64,000 nt of DNA from an uncultured Pseudodesulfovibrio sp. (GCF_963664965.1 NZ_OY761823.1:2808001-2872000), one strand, 5' to 3'. Shown: positions 51,563-61,123, counted from the stretch's first letter. The notes: a model not told the origin generated them from the sequence alone. Translations and numbers: made by a program.

Positions 51563-51653
51563 GACCGTTTTTCTGACCGTTAACCGGGAAAAATCACCCG
51601 CTGACCGCACACACGCAATGGCGAAATCCCGTAATCTACCGAGTTTGACCGTT
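51562..51653. promoter_or_regulatory. Repeated TGACCGTT sites between divergent DUF294 and symporter genes
   Basis: TGACCGTT occurs at 51562-51569, 51574-51581 and 51646-51653, and TGACCG at 51602-51607, all on the plus strand. The first two are spaced by 12 bases, close to a helical turn. They may be binding sites for a regulator of the symporter operon. Confidence 0.4.
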
Positions 51654-51739
51654 TACCTGAAATAGAATGAGGCACAGGTCATTTCTACTTTAAAAGAAGT
51701 ACAACGGCAAACCCGGAAACCAAACAAGGGGGAAGAACC

Positions 51740-52006
51740 ATGGATCAAATCGAAACAATCCGCAAAAGGCAGCTAGCTTTTGCACTGAGCGTCGGCATTC
51801 CCTATTTTGCCTTCGTCATCGGCATCTTTCTGGTCGTATATCTTGCGAAAGAAGCGATCACAGACATTATCCTCATGGGCTTTCCGCTGCACTACTGGCT
51901 CGTTGCCATCGCCATCTACCCCATCACATGGGTGTTATTCATCTGGTACGTGGGCAAAGCCAACGCCATGGAAGACGAAATAGCCGCCAAGGTCGGAGGA
52001 GAATAA
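51740..52006 (+). CDS. Small membrane subunit of a sodium:solute symporter (DUF485/DUF4212-like)
   Basis: The 88-residue protein has two membrane spans (VGIPYFAFVIGIFLVVYLA, YWLVAIAIYPITWVLFIWYV) with the conserved FPLHYWL motif between them. Its stop lies 1 base before the ATG of the large symporter gene, the usual pair in acetate/pyruvate-type symporters. It has a strong GGGGGAAG ribosome-binding site. Its exact role in transport is unclear; it probably stabilises or regulates the large subunit. Confidence 0.78.
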   Translation: MDQIETIRKRQLAFALSVGIPYFAFVIGIFLVVYLAKEAITDIILMGFPLHYWLVAIAIYPITWVLFIWYVGKANAMEDEIAAKVGGE

Positions 52007-52007
52007 A

Positions 52008-53582
52008 ATGGAAGCAGGATATCAAATACCCATCATGGCCCTGATCCTGATCGGGTGCATGCTCGGTTTCACCGTTGTCACGACATTCATGTTCCGCAGT
52101 CAGAAAACATCTGCCGATTATTATCTGGCCGGACGCAAGGTCAATTCATTCATCAACGCCTCGGCCATTTCCTCGGATTACCTGTCCGCGGCATCGTTCC
52201 TCGGCGTTGCCGGTGTCGCATTCCTCTTCGGTTTCGACGGCATCATCTACGCACTGGGATTCTTTGTCGGCTACATCGCCCTGCTGCTCTTTCTCGCAAG
52301 CCCGCTGAGAAAGTTCGGCCGCTACACCGTGCCCGACTTCGTTTCCGAGCGTTTCCATTCAAAAAGCGCACGCATACTCGGCGTCATCGGCGTCCTGTTC
52401 GTCTCGCTCTTCTACATGGCCCCGCAAATGCTCGGCGCAGGAAAGGTCATGGGCCTGCTGCTCAATCTCGATTACGGCACGTCCATCGTGATCATCGCCT
52501 GCATCATCACCTTTTACGTCACCGTCGGCGGCATGAAAGCAACCACCGTCAATCAGCTCGTCCAGTTCTGGGTGCTGTTCGGTGCCATGTTCCTGCTCGC
52601 CTTCATCCCCTTCATGGTCAAGGGCTACACGTATACCGACGTGGTCAACTTCATCGCCACCTTCAAGGGACCGGACCCTGAAACCGGCAAGATGTTCGAC
52701 GGCGCGGCATACACCAGTCCGGCTTACTGGCTGACCAATCTCAAGGACACCCTGTCCCTGCTGCTCGCGCTCATGTTCGGCACGGCGGGCCTGCCCCACA
52801 TTCTGGTGCGTTTCTACACCGCCCCGGACGGCAAGGCCGCACGCAAGACAGTTATCTACGTGCTCTTTCTCATCGGCATGTTCTACATCCTGAGTCCCTA
52901 CGTCGGTCATGTGGTTCGCTTCGCATACCTGCAAGGTGAAGCTCTGGGCGTCAGCCCGCACCTGATGAAGTGGCTGGCCGCCAACGGCAAGAACCTCGCC
53001 GTCCCGGTTGCAGGTTCACACTTCGGCGGACAGATCCTGCTCGGCATCGTTGTTGCCGGAGCCTTCGCGGCCATCCTGTCCACGGTCGCCGGACTGATCA
53101 TTGCCTGCGCCGGTGCCATCGGACACGACCTCGTGGTCAACGTGTTCAACCCCGACATGCCGGAACGCTCCCGCGTCAAGGTCGCACGGGTCGCCTCGGT
53201 CTTCGTCGGCCTGCTCGGCATCCCTCTGGGCTTCTGGGCCGAGAACATGCAGATCGCGGTTCTCGTCGGACTCGCCTTCGCCATCGCAGCATCCACCTTC
53301 TTCCCGGTGCTGGTCATGGGCGTCTGGTGGCCGAAAATGACCAAGAACGGCGCTCGTGCCGGACTGGTCACAGGCATTGTCGGATCATTCTTCATGATCC
53401 TCGGCAAGGGCATGCTTCCCGCATTCCTGCAATACAAGAACCCTGGCGGATTCGTGATGATCCTGACCTTCATCGCCATCTACGTCTTCTCGAAGATGGA
53501 ATACGCATCCAAGGGAGAAGAGGCACTGCCTCACGATACAAAGGAAGTAATGGCCATCCTGCATGGCCCGGAAAAGGCATAA
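52008..53582 (+). CDS. Sodium:solute symporter (ActP-like acetate permease)
   Basis: This 524-residue protein of about 13 spans belongs to the SSS family. Landmarks are TSADYYLAGRKVNSFINASAISSDYLSAASFLG, YTVPDFVSERF and the sodium-site region GTAGLPHILVRFYTAPDGKAARK. It should import acetate or a similar small monocarboxylate with Na+. It follows its small partner with a 1-base gap. The divergent DUF294 protein may control or sense its use. A terminator follows. Confidence 0.88.
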   Translation: MEAGYQIPIMALILIGCMLGFTVVTTFMFRSQKTSADYYLAGRKVNSFINASAISSDYLSAASFLGVAGVAFLFGFDGIIYALGFFVGYIALLLFLASPLRKFGRYTVPDFVSERFHSKSARILGVIGVLFVSLFYMAPQMLGAGKVMGLLLNLDYGTSIVIIACIITFYVTVGGMKATTVNQLVQFWVLFGAMFLLAFIPFMVKGYTYTDVVNFIATFKGPDPETGKMFDGAAYTSPAYWLTNLKDTLSLLLALMFGTAGLPHILVRFYTAPDGKAARKTVIYVLFLIGMFYILSPYVGHVVRFAYLQGEALGVSPHLMKWLAANGKNLAVPVAGSHFGGQILLGIVVAGAFAAILSTVAGLIIACAGAIGHDLVVNVFNPDMPERSRVKVARVASVFVGLLGIPLGFWAENMQIAVLVGLAFAIAASTFFPVLVMGVWWPKMTKNGARAGLVTGIVGSFFMILGKGMLPAFLQYKNPGGFVMILTFIAIYVFSKMEYASKGEEALPHDTKEVMAILHGPEKA

Positions 53583-53609
53583 TCAACACCATCATTCCTC
53601 CAAAAGAAA

Positions 53610-53643
53610 GGGACGGAGCCATCGACACAGGCTCCGTCCCTTT
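53610..53643 (+). terminator. Terminator of the symporter operon
   Basis: GGGACGGAGCC (53610-53620) pairs with GGCTCCGTCCC (53630-53640), followed by TTT. Confidence 0.8.
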
Positions 53644-53796
53644 CGACAGGAAAAAACCACCCACTCCCATGACGGCACGACAATCAGTATCGATTCATTG
53701 CAAACAAAATGCGCTTCATGCCATATGGAATAAGGCGCTTTCCAACCAGCACCACAACCGATCAGGATCACACGTTCGCTTCACAAGGAATTACGC

Positions 53797-55068
53797 ATGA
53801 CAAACGCACAACCAATGAACCGCTGGCTCGTGGTAGTCGGGGCAATTCTCATCCAACTCTGTCTGGGGGCCATCTATGCATGGTCCGTCTTCACTCCCGC
53901 CCTCAAAAATGCCGGTTGGTCCAAGGTCGACACGCAGGTCGTCTTTGCCGTCGGTCTGGCCTGCTTTGCCGCAGTCATGGTCTGGGCAGGTCGGCGTCTG
54001 GCTGACTGGGGACCTCGCAAACTGACTTTTGTCAGCGGCCTCGTCCTTGGAGCGGGGTACACCCTGGCAGGTCTTCTCGGCGGAACGGATTTCTGGATTC
54101 TGCTTCTGTGCATCGGCGTCATCGGCGGCGCGGGAATAGGCATCGGATACGTGGTGCCGATCGCCGTGGGCATGCGCTGGTTTCCGGACAAAAAGGGATT
54201 GATAACCGGCCTTGCCGTCGCCGGATTCGGTTTCGGAGCAATGGGATGGGTGAAGCTGGCCGGTTCATGGGGGCACCTCATTGAAAACTTCGGGCTGTCA
54301 GCCACGTTCACCATTTACGGATTTTCCTTTGCCTCCCTCGTCATCTTCGGCGGCATATGGATGGTTTTCCCACCTTCGGGCTGGCTTCCCAAGGGATATA
54401 CGCCGCCCCAATCCGAGAGTTCCCCCACCTCAGTTGAAAACAACGCCCCCAAGGGACTCGCGCTGCTCAAGACATATCAATTCAAACTCATCTTCCTGAC
54501 GTTCGTTTTCAGTGCCGGGGCAGGCCTCATGTCCATCGGACTGATGAAGCTCTACCCCATGGAAGCATTGCAGAATGCGGGATATTCCGCTGCCGAGGCA
54601 AGTGCAATCGCAGGAACGGCCATGGCGGTCTTCTTCAGCTTTGCCAACGGGATCGGACGCATCGTATGGGGGACCCTCAGCGATCTCATGGGCAGAAAGG
54701 CGTCAATCATCATCATGACCGTCACACAGGGGATCTGCGTTCTGGCCTTCCCGACCATGGCACGCAGCGAGTTCGTTCTCTACGTCGGCGCGACATTCAT
54801 CGGCTTCAACTTCGGCGGCAACTTCGCCCTGTTCCCGACCATGACCGCGGACACGTTCGGGGCAAAAAACGTCGGGCAGAACTACCCATACGTATTTCTC
54901 GCATATGGAGTGGGCGGCATTTTCGGTCCCATCCTCGGCGGGGTACTCGGCGACATGGGCAACTTCCCCATGGCCTTTACCATTTGCGGTGTATTCTGCC
55001 TGCTCGGAGCGCTTTTGACATGGTATACAAAACCGCTTGAAATCGAGGGGAAAACAGCAGGCGATTAA
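53797..55068 (+). CDS. OFA-family MFS transporter (oxalate/formate antiporter-like)
   Basis: This 423-residue major facilitator has 12 predicted spans. The N-terminus WLVVVGAILIQLCLGAIYAWSVF is characteristic of the OFA (oxalate/formate antiporter-like) branch, and GIGIGYVVPIAVGMRWFPDKKGLITGLAVAGFGFGA is its most conserved segment. GRIVWGTLSDLMGRKAS is the second-half MFS motif A. It probably moves a carboxylate such as lactate, pyruvate or formate; the substrate is unknown. It has its own 5' region, so it may be separate from the acetate symporter unit. Confidence 0.88.
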   Translation: MTNAQPMNRWLVVVGAILIQLCLGAIYAWSVFTPALKNAGWSKVDTQVVFAVGLACFAAVMVWAGRRLADWGPRKLTFVSGLVLGAGYTLAGLLGGTDFWILLLCIGVIGGAGIGIGYVVPIAVGMRWFPDKKGLITGLAVAGFGFGAMGWVKLAGSWGHLIENFGLSATFTIYGFSFASLVIFGGIWMVFPPSGWLPKGYTPPQSESSPTSVENNAPKGLALLKTYQFKLIFLTFVFSAGAGLMSIGLMKLYPMEALQNAGYSAAEASAIAGTAMAVFFSFANGIGRIVWGTLSDLMGRKASIIIMTVTQGICVLAFPTMARSEFVLYVGATFIGFNFGGNFALFPTMTADTFGAKNVGQNYPYVFLAYGVGGIFGPILGGVLGDMGNFPMAFTICGVFCLLGALLTWYTKPLEIEGKTAGD

Positions 55069-55164
55069 CTTTCTCACCGTTTAAGCATCATTGCCTGCTT
55101 GACAGGCGTTCATGCGATACCTACTTAAGAAGCCGACTCACTACACCCAAGGAGAAAAACACCC

Positions 55165-55506
55165 ATGAGCTATGATATCAGACTGGTTAAACTCATCAGC
55201 GGCGACATGATCGTCGGCAAATTCAACGAAGCCGACAACAAGATCGAAGATCCCGCCACCATTCAGGCAATGCCCACCCAGCAGGGAACCCAGATGGTTC
55301 TGCTGCCTTTCGGCTACCCCTTTGACCAGGAAATGCATGGCGAAATCTCCATGGATCACATCCTGTTCGAGTACAAGACCTGCCCCGAGGAACTCAAGAC
55401 CAAGTACATTGAAGCCGCAACCAACATCTCCATGTCCAGCGGTGGTCTCGACCTCTCCGGCGGCGGTGCAGGCGGAGCCGGTGGCGGCGGCCTGAACCTC
55501 GTTTAA
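55165..55506 (+). CDS. Small protein with Sm-like start and Gly-rich tail
   Basis: The 113-residue protein begins MSYDIRLVKLISGDMIVGKFNEADNKI, a beta-strand pattern like the opening of Sm-like or small phage-type proteins. The middle (MVLLPFGYPFDQEMHGEISMDHILFEY) continues in strands, and the end is a short helix followed by a low-complexity GGGAGGAGGGG tail. I do not recognise a family. AAGGAG precedes the ATG and a terminator follows, so it is a single-gene unit with good expression signals. Confidence 0.65.
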   Translation: MSYDIRLVKLISGDMIVGKFNEADNKIEDPATIQAMPTQQGTQMVLLPFGYPFDQEMHGEISMDHILFEYKTCPEELKTKYIEAATNISMSSGGLDLSGGGAGGAGGGGLNLV

Positions 55507-55529
55507 TTCCGTATAAAAGCAATACATTT

Positions 55530-55566
55530 ACGGGGCCGGTCCATACGTTGACCGGTCCCGTTTTTT
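55530..55566 (+). terminator. Terminator after the Gly-tailed protein gene
   Basis: ACGGGGCCGGTC (55530-55541) pairs with GACCGGTCCCGT (55550-55561) with one G-T pair, followed by six T. Confidence 0.82.
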
Positions 55567-55586
55567 CAGTTTAAAAAGGCCTTGCA

Positions 55587-58109
55587 ATGAAAGAACTTCT
55601 GCCCATACTCCCCCGCCCCTCACGTTACCTCGGCAGCGAATGGGGTGCCACCATCAAGGACCCGACAACCGTCACGGTACGGTGCGCCCTCGCCTTCCCG
55701 GACATGTACGAAATCGGCATGTCCTATCTCGGGCAGAAAATCCTTTCCGAATGCATCAACGCCCACCCGCAGTTCTGGGCCGAACGCGTCTTCACTCCGT
55801 GCGTGGAAACCGCTGCCATCCTGCGCGAGCACAATACACCGCTCGCCACGCTTGAATCCGACACGCCGCTCGGCGAAATGGATGTTGTCGGCATCAGCCT
55901 GACGCACGAGCTCTGCTACACCAATGTCCTGTACATGCTCGATCTCGCGGGCATTCCGTTCCGCACGGCAGACCGTGACGAATCCCATCCGCTCATCATT
56001 GCAGGCGGCGGCGCGACATTCAATGCGGAACCCGTGGCACCGTTCTTTGACGCCATGGTCATCGGTGATGGCGAAGAAGCCATGCCGGGAGTCCTTGCCT
56101 GTGTTGAAAAGGCCAAGGAAGAGGGCCTGTCACGCGATGAACTTCTGCGTAACCTCATCAATGTCCCCGGCATTTACATTCCCTCCTTCTTTGAGGATCA
56201 GGGGCCGGACCAACCTTTGAAACCACTGATCGAAGGCTATGAAAGCATAGACAAGGCCGTAGTTGACGACCTCAACAAAATTGATTTTCCCAAGGGGCAG
56301 ACCATCCCCTTCAATGCGATTCATGACCGGTTGACCATGGAAATCGCCCGCGGCTGCACACGCGGCTGCCGTTTCTGTCAGGCGGGCATGATATACCGCC
56401 CCGTTCGCGAACGCTCTCTTGAAAACCTCGACGAAATTCTCACCGAAGGCCTCGCAAGGACCGGATACGAAGAGACATCCATGCTCTCGCTGTCCACAGG
56501 CGATTTTTCGGCTCTGGACACCTTCTTCACCCAGAGCTTTGACAAATGTGCGTCCGAGCAGATCGCCATTTCCCTGCCCTCCCTGCGAGTCGGCTCGCTC
56601 TCCGAACCGATCATGGAACGCATTTCCTCCATCCGCCGCACCGGAGCGACCCTTGCCCCGGAAGCAGGAAGCCAGCGGTTACGCGACGTCATCAACAAGG
56701 GCATCAATGAGGAAGAACTCATCGAGCATGTCCGCCTGCTGTTCGACAACGGCTGGCAGGGCGTCAAACTCTACTTCATGATCGGCCTGCCCACTGAGAC
56801 GGACGAGGATCTCGACGCCATCGTCGACCTCTGCCTCAAAGTACGCGACTCAGCCGGACGGCACCTGAAACGATTGCAGGTCTCGGCAGCGGTATCACCT
56901 TTCGTACCCAAGCCGCAGACACCATTCCAGTGGGAACCGCAATGCTCGTATGATGAAATATATCGCAAGATCGGCTACCTGCGCGACCAGTTCAGGCGCC
57001 ACAAACGCATCAGCATGCGCTTCCACGAACCGTCAATGTCCTCGCTTGAAGGCGTGTTCTCCCGCGGTGACCGCCGTCTGGCCGAAGTGGTCGAACGGGC
57101 ATACGAACTCGGCGCACTCTTTTCCAGTTGGAAAGACCATCTCAAGCTGGAGCCGTACAAGCAGGCCATGGAAGAACTCAACCTCTCGTGGGATGAATAC
57201 ACAGGCCCGCGCGACCCCGAAGGCCCACTCCCGTGGGACCACCTGTCCTGCGGACTGACGAAAAAATTTCTCAAGGCCGAGCATGCCCGCGCCCTGTCCG
57301 AAAAAATCACCGAAGACTGCCGCTACGGCGCATGCCGCAACTGCGGCGTATGTGAATTCGACGGACGTGTTTCCACTCTGAAGGAGCAGGCCAAGACCAA
57401 GGACATCCGTCCGAAAATGGTCTTCACCACCCGAGATCAGGAAGGCGAACAACCACCCTATTCCGTTGAGAAGCCGGACCTAACCGTCAAGGGCGGACAC
57501 TATCGCCTCTGGTTTGAGAAAAACGGTCCGGCTGCGTACCTCAGCCAGCTTGAATTGCAGGACGTATTTGAACGCGCATTCCGCCGCGCCAAACTCCCGC
57601 TGAGCTTTTCCGCAGGTTTCCATCCCATGCCGAAACTGTCATTTGGCATGGCCCTGCCGGTCGGCGTCGCCAGTACCGCAGAATGGATCAATGTCTTTTT
57701 CCGTGAAGATTTCGAACCCACAGATATCATCAAGCGGCTCATCCCTGTCATGCCCGAAGGGTTGAAACCGCTCAAAGCCGACCGGCTTTCCATGGGAAAG
57801 AAACAACCACAGGCCGTCGAGGAAGTGTTCGAACTGGTGCTGAAAAAAGATGCGGAACAACGCATCAACCAGTGGAATACCTACCTTGATTCTGCTGAAT
57901 TCAAGGTGGAAAAGCGGACCAAGAAAGGCATGAAGGAAATGGATGTCCGGCCTTTGGTCAAGGAATCGACCAAGAACGGCGACACCCTAACCATCGTGTT
58001 CGACTGGCGGCAGCGCTACATGAGCCCGCTCGCACTCGTCATGGCCGTCATGAAGGGCATATCACAGCTCGATTTCACACTGACCAAAAAGGCACAGCGA
58101 TTCGACTAA
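55587..58109 (+). CDS. TIGR03960 B12-binding-type radical SAM protein fused to a DUF2344 domain
   Basis: This 840-residue protein has an N-terminal cobalamin-binding-like region (TVRCALAFPDMYEIGMSYLGQKIL, VIGDGEEAMPG). The radical SAM domain follows, with CTRGCRFCQAGMIYRPVRER and LSLSTGDFS. The C-terminal part after about residue 640 is DUF2344 (YRLWFEKNGPAAYLSQLELQDVFERAF, FSAGFHPMPKLSFG). These two parts are often encoded by one gene or by neighbours; function is not settled, and a role in tRNA modification has been suggested because the family often sits near RNase G or ribosomal genes. It ends overlapping the stop of the convergent neuC gene by 4 bases. Confidence 0.88.
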   Translation: MKELLPILPRPSRYLGSEWGATIKDPTTVTVRCALAFPDMYEIGMSYLGQKILSECINAHPQFWAERVFTPCVETAAILREHNTPLATLESDTPLGEMDVVGISLTHELCYTNVLYMLDLAGIPFRTADRDESHPLIIAGGGATFNAEPVAPFFDAMVIGDGEEAMPGVLACVEKAKEEGLSRDELLRNLINVPGIYIPSFFEDQGPDQPLKPLIEGYESIDKAVVDDLNKIDFPKGQTIPFNAIHDRLTMEIARGCTRGCRFCQAGMIYRPVRERSLENLDEILTEGLARTGYEETSMLSLSTGDFSALDTFFTQSFDKCASEQIAISLPSLRVGSLSEPIMERISSIRRTGATLAPEAGSQRLRDVINKGINEEELIEHVRLLFDNGWQGVKLYFMIGLPTETDEDLDAIVDLCLKVRDSAGRHLKRLQVSAAVSPFVPKPQTPFQWEPQCSYDEIYRKIGYLRDQFRRHKRISMRFHEPSMSSLEGVFSRGDRRLAEVVERAYELGALFSSWKDHLKLEPYKQAMEELNLSWDEYTGPRDPEGPLPWDHLSCGLTKKFLKAEHARALSEKITEDCRYGACRNCGVCEFDGRVSTLKEQAKTKDIRPKMVFTTRDQEGEQPPYSVEKPDLTVKGGHYRLWFEKNGPAAYLSQLELQDVFERAFRRAKLPLSFSAGFHPMPKLSFGMALPVGVASTAEWINVFFREDFEPTDIIKRLIPVMPEGLKPLKADRLSMGKKQPQAVEEVFELVLKKDAEQRINQWNTYLDSAEFKVEKRTKKGMKEMDVRPLVKESTKNGDTLTIVFDWRQRYMSPLALVMAVMKGISQLDFTLTKKAQRFD

Positions 58110-59281
58110 CTGATCGTGACATCCTCCGGGATGTCATGAAAGGTCTTGCACAGCCCTTTTTCCGGATTGAAGTCCTTGATCAACTGCACCATCTTTTGTG
58201 CCGTGTTTTCCTGATAGTATGGACTGACGACATTCCTTGCCGAGGCTTGGAATTCCGGCGATACGGCTTTTTGGATTGCACCACGGATGGCATCCACGTC
58301 CAATCCGCAATCGATGACACTGTCGGCACGCGCACGCCCTTCCTGCCGTGAACCGATATTCACGGTGGGAGTGCCCATGCCGGGAGCCTCGATTATGCCG
58401 CTTGAAGAATTGCCGACCACTGCGCCAGCATGCGACATGGCGCTCAGGTATCGAAGCTGGCCGAGAGAAGTATAGGCAGCGGCCTGCTCAGGATGGGACG
58501 CGGCATACTCGTCAACCATCTTGTTGATCTCCCGCCCACCGGCATCGGCATTGGCCTTGGTGAACAGCACCTTGACATCATCAAGTCCCCCAAGCGCATC
58601 CAGAAATACCTTCATCTGTTCCCGGGCGGGAAGCGTATCCATGGTCGCAGGGTGAAATGTCACCAAAAGGCAACTGTCACCCATGACAAAGCCAAGCTCC
58701 TCTTCCAGTTCCGCCTGCGGCATCAGCTCCATGCGGGAAATATTCTCCAAGCCCAGTGCGCCGACGTTGAAAACCCTGTCCGGGCTTTCACCCATCTGGA
58801 TGATCCGCCGCCTGTATTGGTCAGTAGCAGGAAAATGCAATGAACTGAGCTTGGTTATGGCATGACGGAACACCTCGTCCATCGCACCGAGAGTCGTCTC
58901 CCCACCATGCAGATGCACGACAGGCACACCGCACACGGCAGCAGCGGAAGCAGCAGCCAGCGCCTCGAAACGATCCCCCAGAATGACAAGCATATCCGGA
59001 TTCAAACGCCCAAGCGCCGCCCCGTACCCGGCAACACCGCGCCCCATGGATTCACAGACCCCGGCCGCGCTGTCGTCTTCGCTCATGATATCGACTTTCT
59101 CGTCGATGCTGAATCCATCCTCTTCGATCACCCGGCAGGTCATACCGTGTTCTGACGAAAGATGCGTCCCGCTGACCAACAGTTGCAGTTGAAAATCGGC
59201 ATCCTGATCCAGCAGGCGCATCAGCGGCGACAAAAGACCATATTCGGCCCGTGTTCCAGTAAACACACAGACTTTTTTCAC
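58106..59281 (-). CDS. neuC: UDP-N-acetylglucosamine 2-epimerase (hydrolysing), NeuC/LegG type
   Basis: This 391-residue enzyme releases a 2-epimerised amino sugar from its nucleotide, the step just before NeuB. VCVFTGTRAEYGLLSPLMRLL, the VHLHGGETTLGAMDEVFRHAITKLSSLHF stretch (catalytic His/Glu), VGNSSSGIIEAPGMGTPTVNIGSRQEGR are diagnostic. GGAG lies 6 bases before GTG 59281, which just follows the neuB stop; the longer frame overlaps neuB and is rejected. Together with neuB it completes the nonulosonic pathway whose other genes lie at 29.7-39.6 kb. Confidence 0.9.
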   Translation of the reverse strand: MKKVCVFTGTRAEYGLLSPLMRLLDQDADFQLQLLVSGTHLSSEHGMTCRVIEEDGFSIDEKVDIMSEDDSAAGVCESMGRGVAGYGAALGRLNPDMLVILGDRFEALAAASAAAVCGVPVVHLHGGETTLGAMDEVFRHAITKLSSLHFPATDQYRRRIIQMGESPDRVFNVGALGLENISRMELMPQAELEEELGFVMGDSCLLVTFHPATMDTLPAREQMKVFLDALGGLDDVKVLFTKANADAGGREINKMVDEYAASHPEQAAAYTSLGQLRYLSAMSHAGAVVGNSSSGIIEAPGMGTPTVNIGSRQEGRARADSVIDCGLDVDAIRGAIQKAVSPEFQASARNVVSPYYQENTAQKMVQLIKDFNPEKGLCKTFHDIPEDVTIS

Positions 59282-59282
59282 A

Positions 59283-60314
59283 TCAGGCTCCTGCGTCAAG
59301 TTCCGAACTATCAATGAGTTCATCAGCCAGATAATCGCGTCCGGCGACTCGTCCAAGCATGTCGTCCCACCGCATGGGACTGATGCCGGTGCCGGGACGT
59401 TTGGCCGTCAGATTCTCCTCGGTAAAGACTTCGCCCTTACGAATGGGACCTGCCGCAACGATACTTTTTCGGGCAACCGCCTTGTTCTTCATCTCACTGG
59501 GTGAAGTCTGCTTCACGTCACTGCCCAAGGCGCTTTCAATATTTCGCACAGCCCGAACCATGGCCTTCAACTCTACCGGATCGAGCGAAGCCTTGTGGTC
59601 CGGCCCCGGAAGAGTCTTGTCCAGAGTGAAATGCTTTTCAATGATCGAGGCTCCAAGGGCGGCAGCGGCAATCGGCACCTCAATCCCCAGCGTATGATCG
59701 GAATAGCCGATCCGTATACCGGGGAACTGTCGCCCGATACTGTTCATGGCCCGAAGGTTCACATCCTCGAACGGCGTTGGATATTCGGTGTTGCAATGAA
59801 GCACTGATATGCGCTCCAGCGGCGTACCGGCCTTGACCAGTACCTCGAGCGCGGCAGCTATCTCATCCGGCATGGACATGCCCGTGGACATGATGACCCG
59901 CTTTCCGAGTCCGCCGATTTTTCTGAGGAAAAGAAGATTCGTGATTTCACCGGAGGGAATCTTGAAAATGTCCAGCCCCATGGAATCCAGCAGGTCCACA
60001 CTCGGCAAATCGAAGGCAGTGGAAAGAAACAGGATGCCCTTTTCCTTGCAGTAGTCAGCCAGACGGTGATGCATGTCACCATCCAACTCCAGCCCGCGCA
60101 GCATGTTTATCTGTGAATCGTCCCCGGCAGTGGAGCTTTTCTGATACTCGGCTTTCCCGGCATCTCCGGTCACAAGAAGTTCGGCCTTGAAAGTCTGAAA
60201 CTTGACGGCGTCGGCCCCGGCTTCCGCCGCTGCGTCAACCAATCGAAAGGCCATATCCTCATCACCATTATGGTTCACACCGGCTTCTGCAATAATAAAA
60301 ATTTTTTCTTTCAT
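59283..60314 (-). CDS. neuB: N-acetylneuraminate/legionaminate synthase, NeuB/LegI type
   Basis: NeuB condenses the free amino sugar with phosphoenolpyruvate to make a nine-carbon nonulosonic acid. IFIIAEAGVNHNGDEDMAFRLVDAAAEAGADAVKFQTFKAELL opens the barrel, FKIPSGEITNLLFLRKIG, LHCNTEYPTPFEDVNLRAM, IGYSDHTLGIEVPIAAAALGASIIEKHFTLD follow, and the last 60 residues are a SAF antifreeze-like domain (ITENLTAKRPGTGISPM-like). The 343-residue length from ATG 60314 is normal; the frame extends 41 codons upstream but without family sequence. It is first in the two-gene unit with neuC. Confidence 0.91.
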   Translation of the reverse strand: MKEKIFIIAEAGVNHNGDEDMAFRLVDAAAEAGADAVKFQTFKAELLVTGDAGKAEYQKSSTAGDDSQINMLRGLELDGDMHHRLADYCKEKGILFLSTAFDLPSVDLLDSMGLDIFKIPSGEITNLLFLRKIGGLGKRVIMSTGMSMPDEIAAALEVLVKAGTPLERISVLHCNTEYPTPFEDVNLRAMNSIGRQFPGIRIGYSDHTLGIEVPIAAAALGASIIEKHFTLDKTLPGPDHKASLDPVELKAMVRAVRNIESALGSDVKQTSPSEMKNKAVARKSIVAAGPIRKGEVFTEENLTAKRPGTGISPMRWDDMLGRVAGRDYLADELIDSSELDAGA

Positions 60315-60488
60315 GATATGTATGAGACTTCGCAAGGATAAAGTGTCAACCGAAGGTTCTTCGTTTTGACATGAAAATTCAAGGCATCCGCCCTTCTGCG
60401 ACATACCCGAACAATTCTTCCACCACAGGAATACCAATAGGCTCTGACGCCTGTGAAAGCAACCGCTTTCACCTCAGGCAGAGATTCA

Positions 60489-60893
60489 TCAATTCTTCTC
60501 GACGCTGATGGTTACACGCTTATATATCTCGATATTCCCACCGCCGACAGGCTGCATTTTTACCAATACATCCGAAGACCCAATGGCAATGGCTGTGTAA
60601 ATATATTTCACTCGGCGCTGTCCATCATCGTCATATTCGAAAAAGTTGTCCAACCGAAGCATATCCGGATCAAATGACGCTCCGACAATCTCATATCCAC
60701 TTTTTATGGGGACACGCATATCAAGAGCGATATTCTCACGATTTTCAAGCACTTCCGAAAATTCAAACTGTTCATCAAGATTGAGCGTTTCACTCGGTTC
60801 CAACTCTCCGCTTACGCTAGAAAATACTCCACACCCCGCCATCAAAAGAACAACCGTCGCAAAACAGATGTTTAAAACCGCTTTTCCGAACAT
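60489..60893 (-). CDS. Lipoprotein of unknown function
   Basis: The 134-residue product has a lipoprotein signal ending VVLLMAGC (lipidated Cys near residue 20). The mature part is beta-rich (VPIKSGYEIVGASFDPDMLRLDNFF, VKYIYTAIAIGSSDVLVKM) and ends with IEIYKRVTISVEKN, like a single small immunoglobulin-like or BON-like domain. I use Met 60893 (MFGKAVLNI); two further Met codons lie upstream. No neighbour suggests a role. It lies about 175 bases upstream of neuB on the same strand. Confidence 0.65.
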   Translation of the reverse strand: MFGKAVLNICFATVVLLMAGCGVFSSVSGELEPSETLNLDEQFEFSEVLENRENIALDMRVPIKSGYEIVGASFDPDMLRLDNFFEYDDDGQRRVKYIYTAIAIGSSDVLVKMQPVGGGNIEIYKRVTISVEKN

Positions 60894-61123
60894 AATTCTG
60901 ACCTCGAGCATCAAACAACGATTTGCACGACACTATTGTTAAAAGAGTATGAAGAGTGTATGAATACTTCGTTTTCATGTCGTCCTATACTACGTTGCCA
61001 CACTGAGGCAAATCTCCTTCCGGGGATGGACGATCGGGAATGTCACCGCTTACGGGCGGAAGAAAGGTATGGTGTGCGCCCACCTTCAAGGCGTAACAAG
61101 TTTAATTATGGAGGAATCACCCA

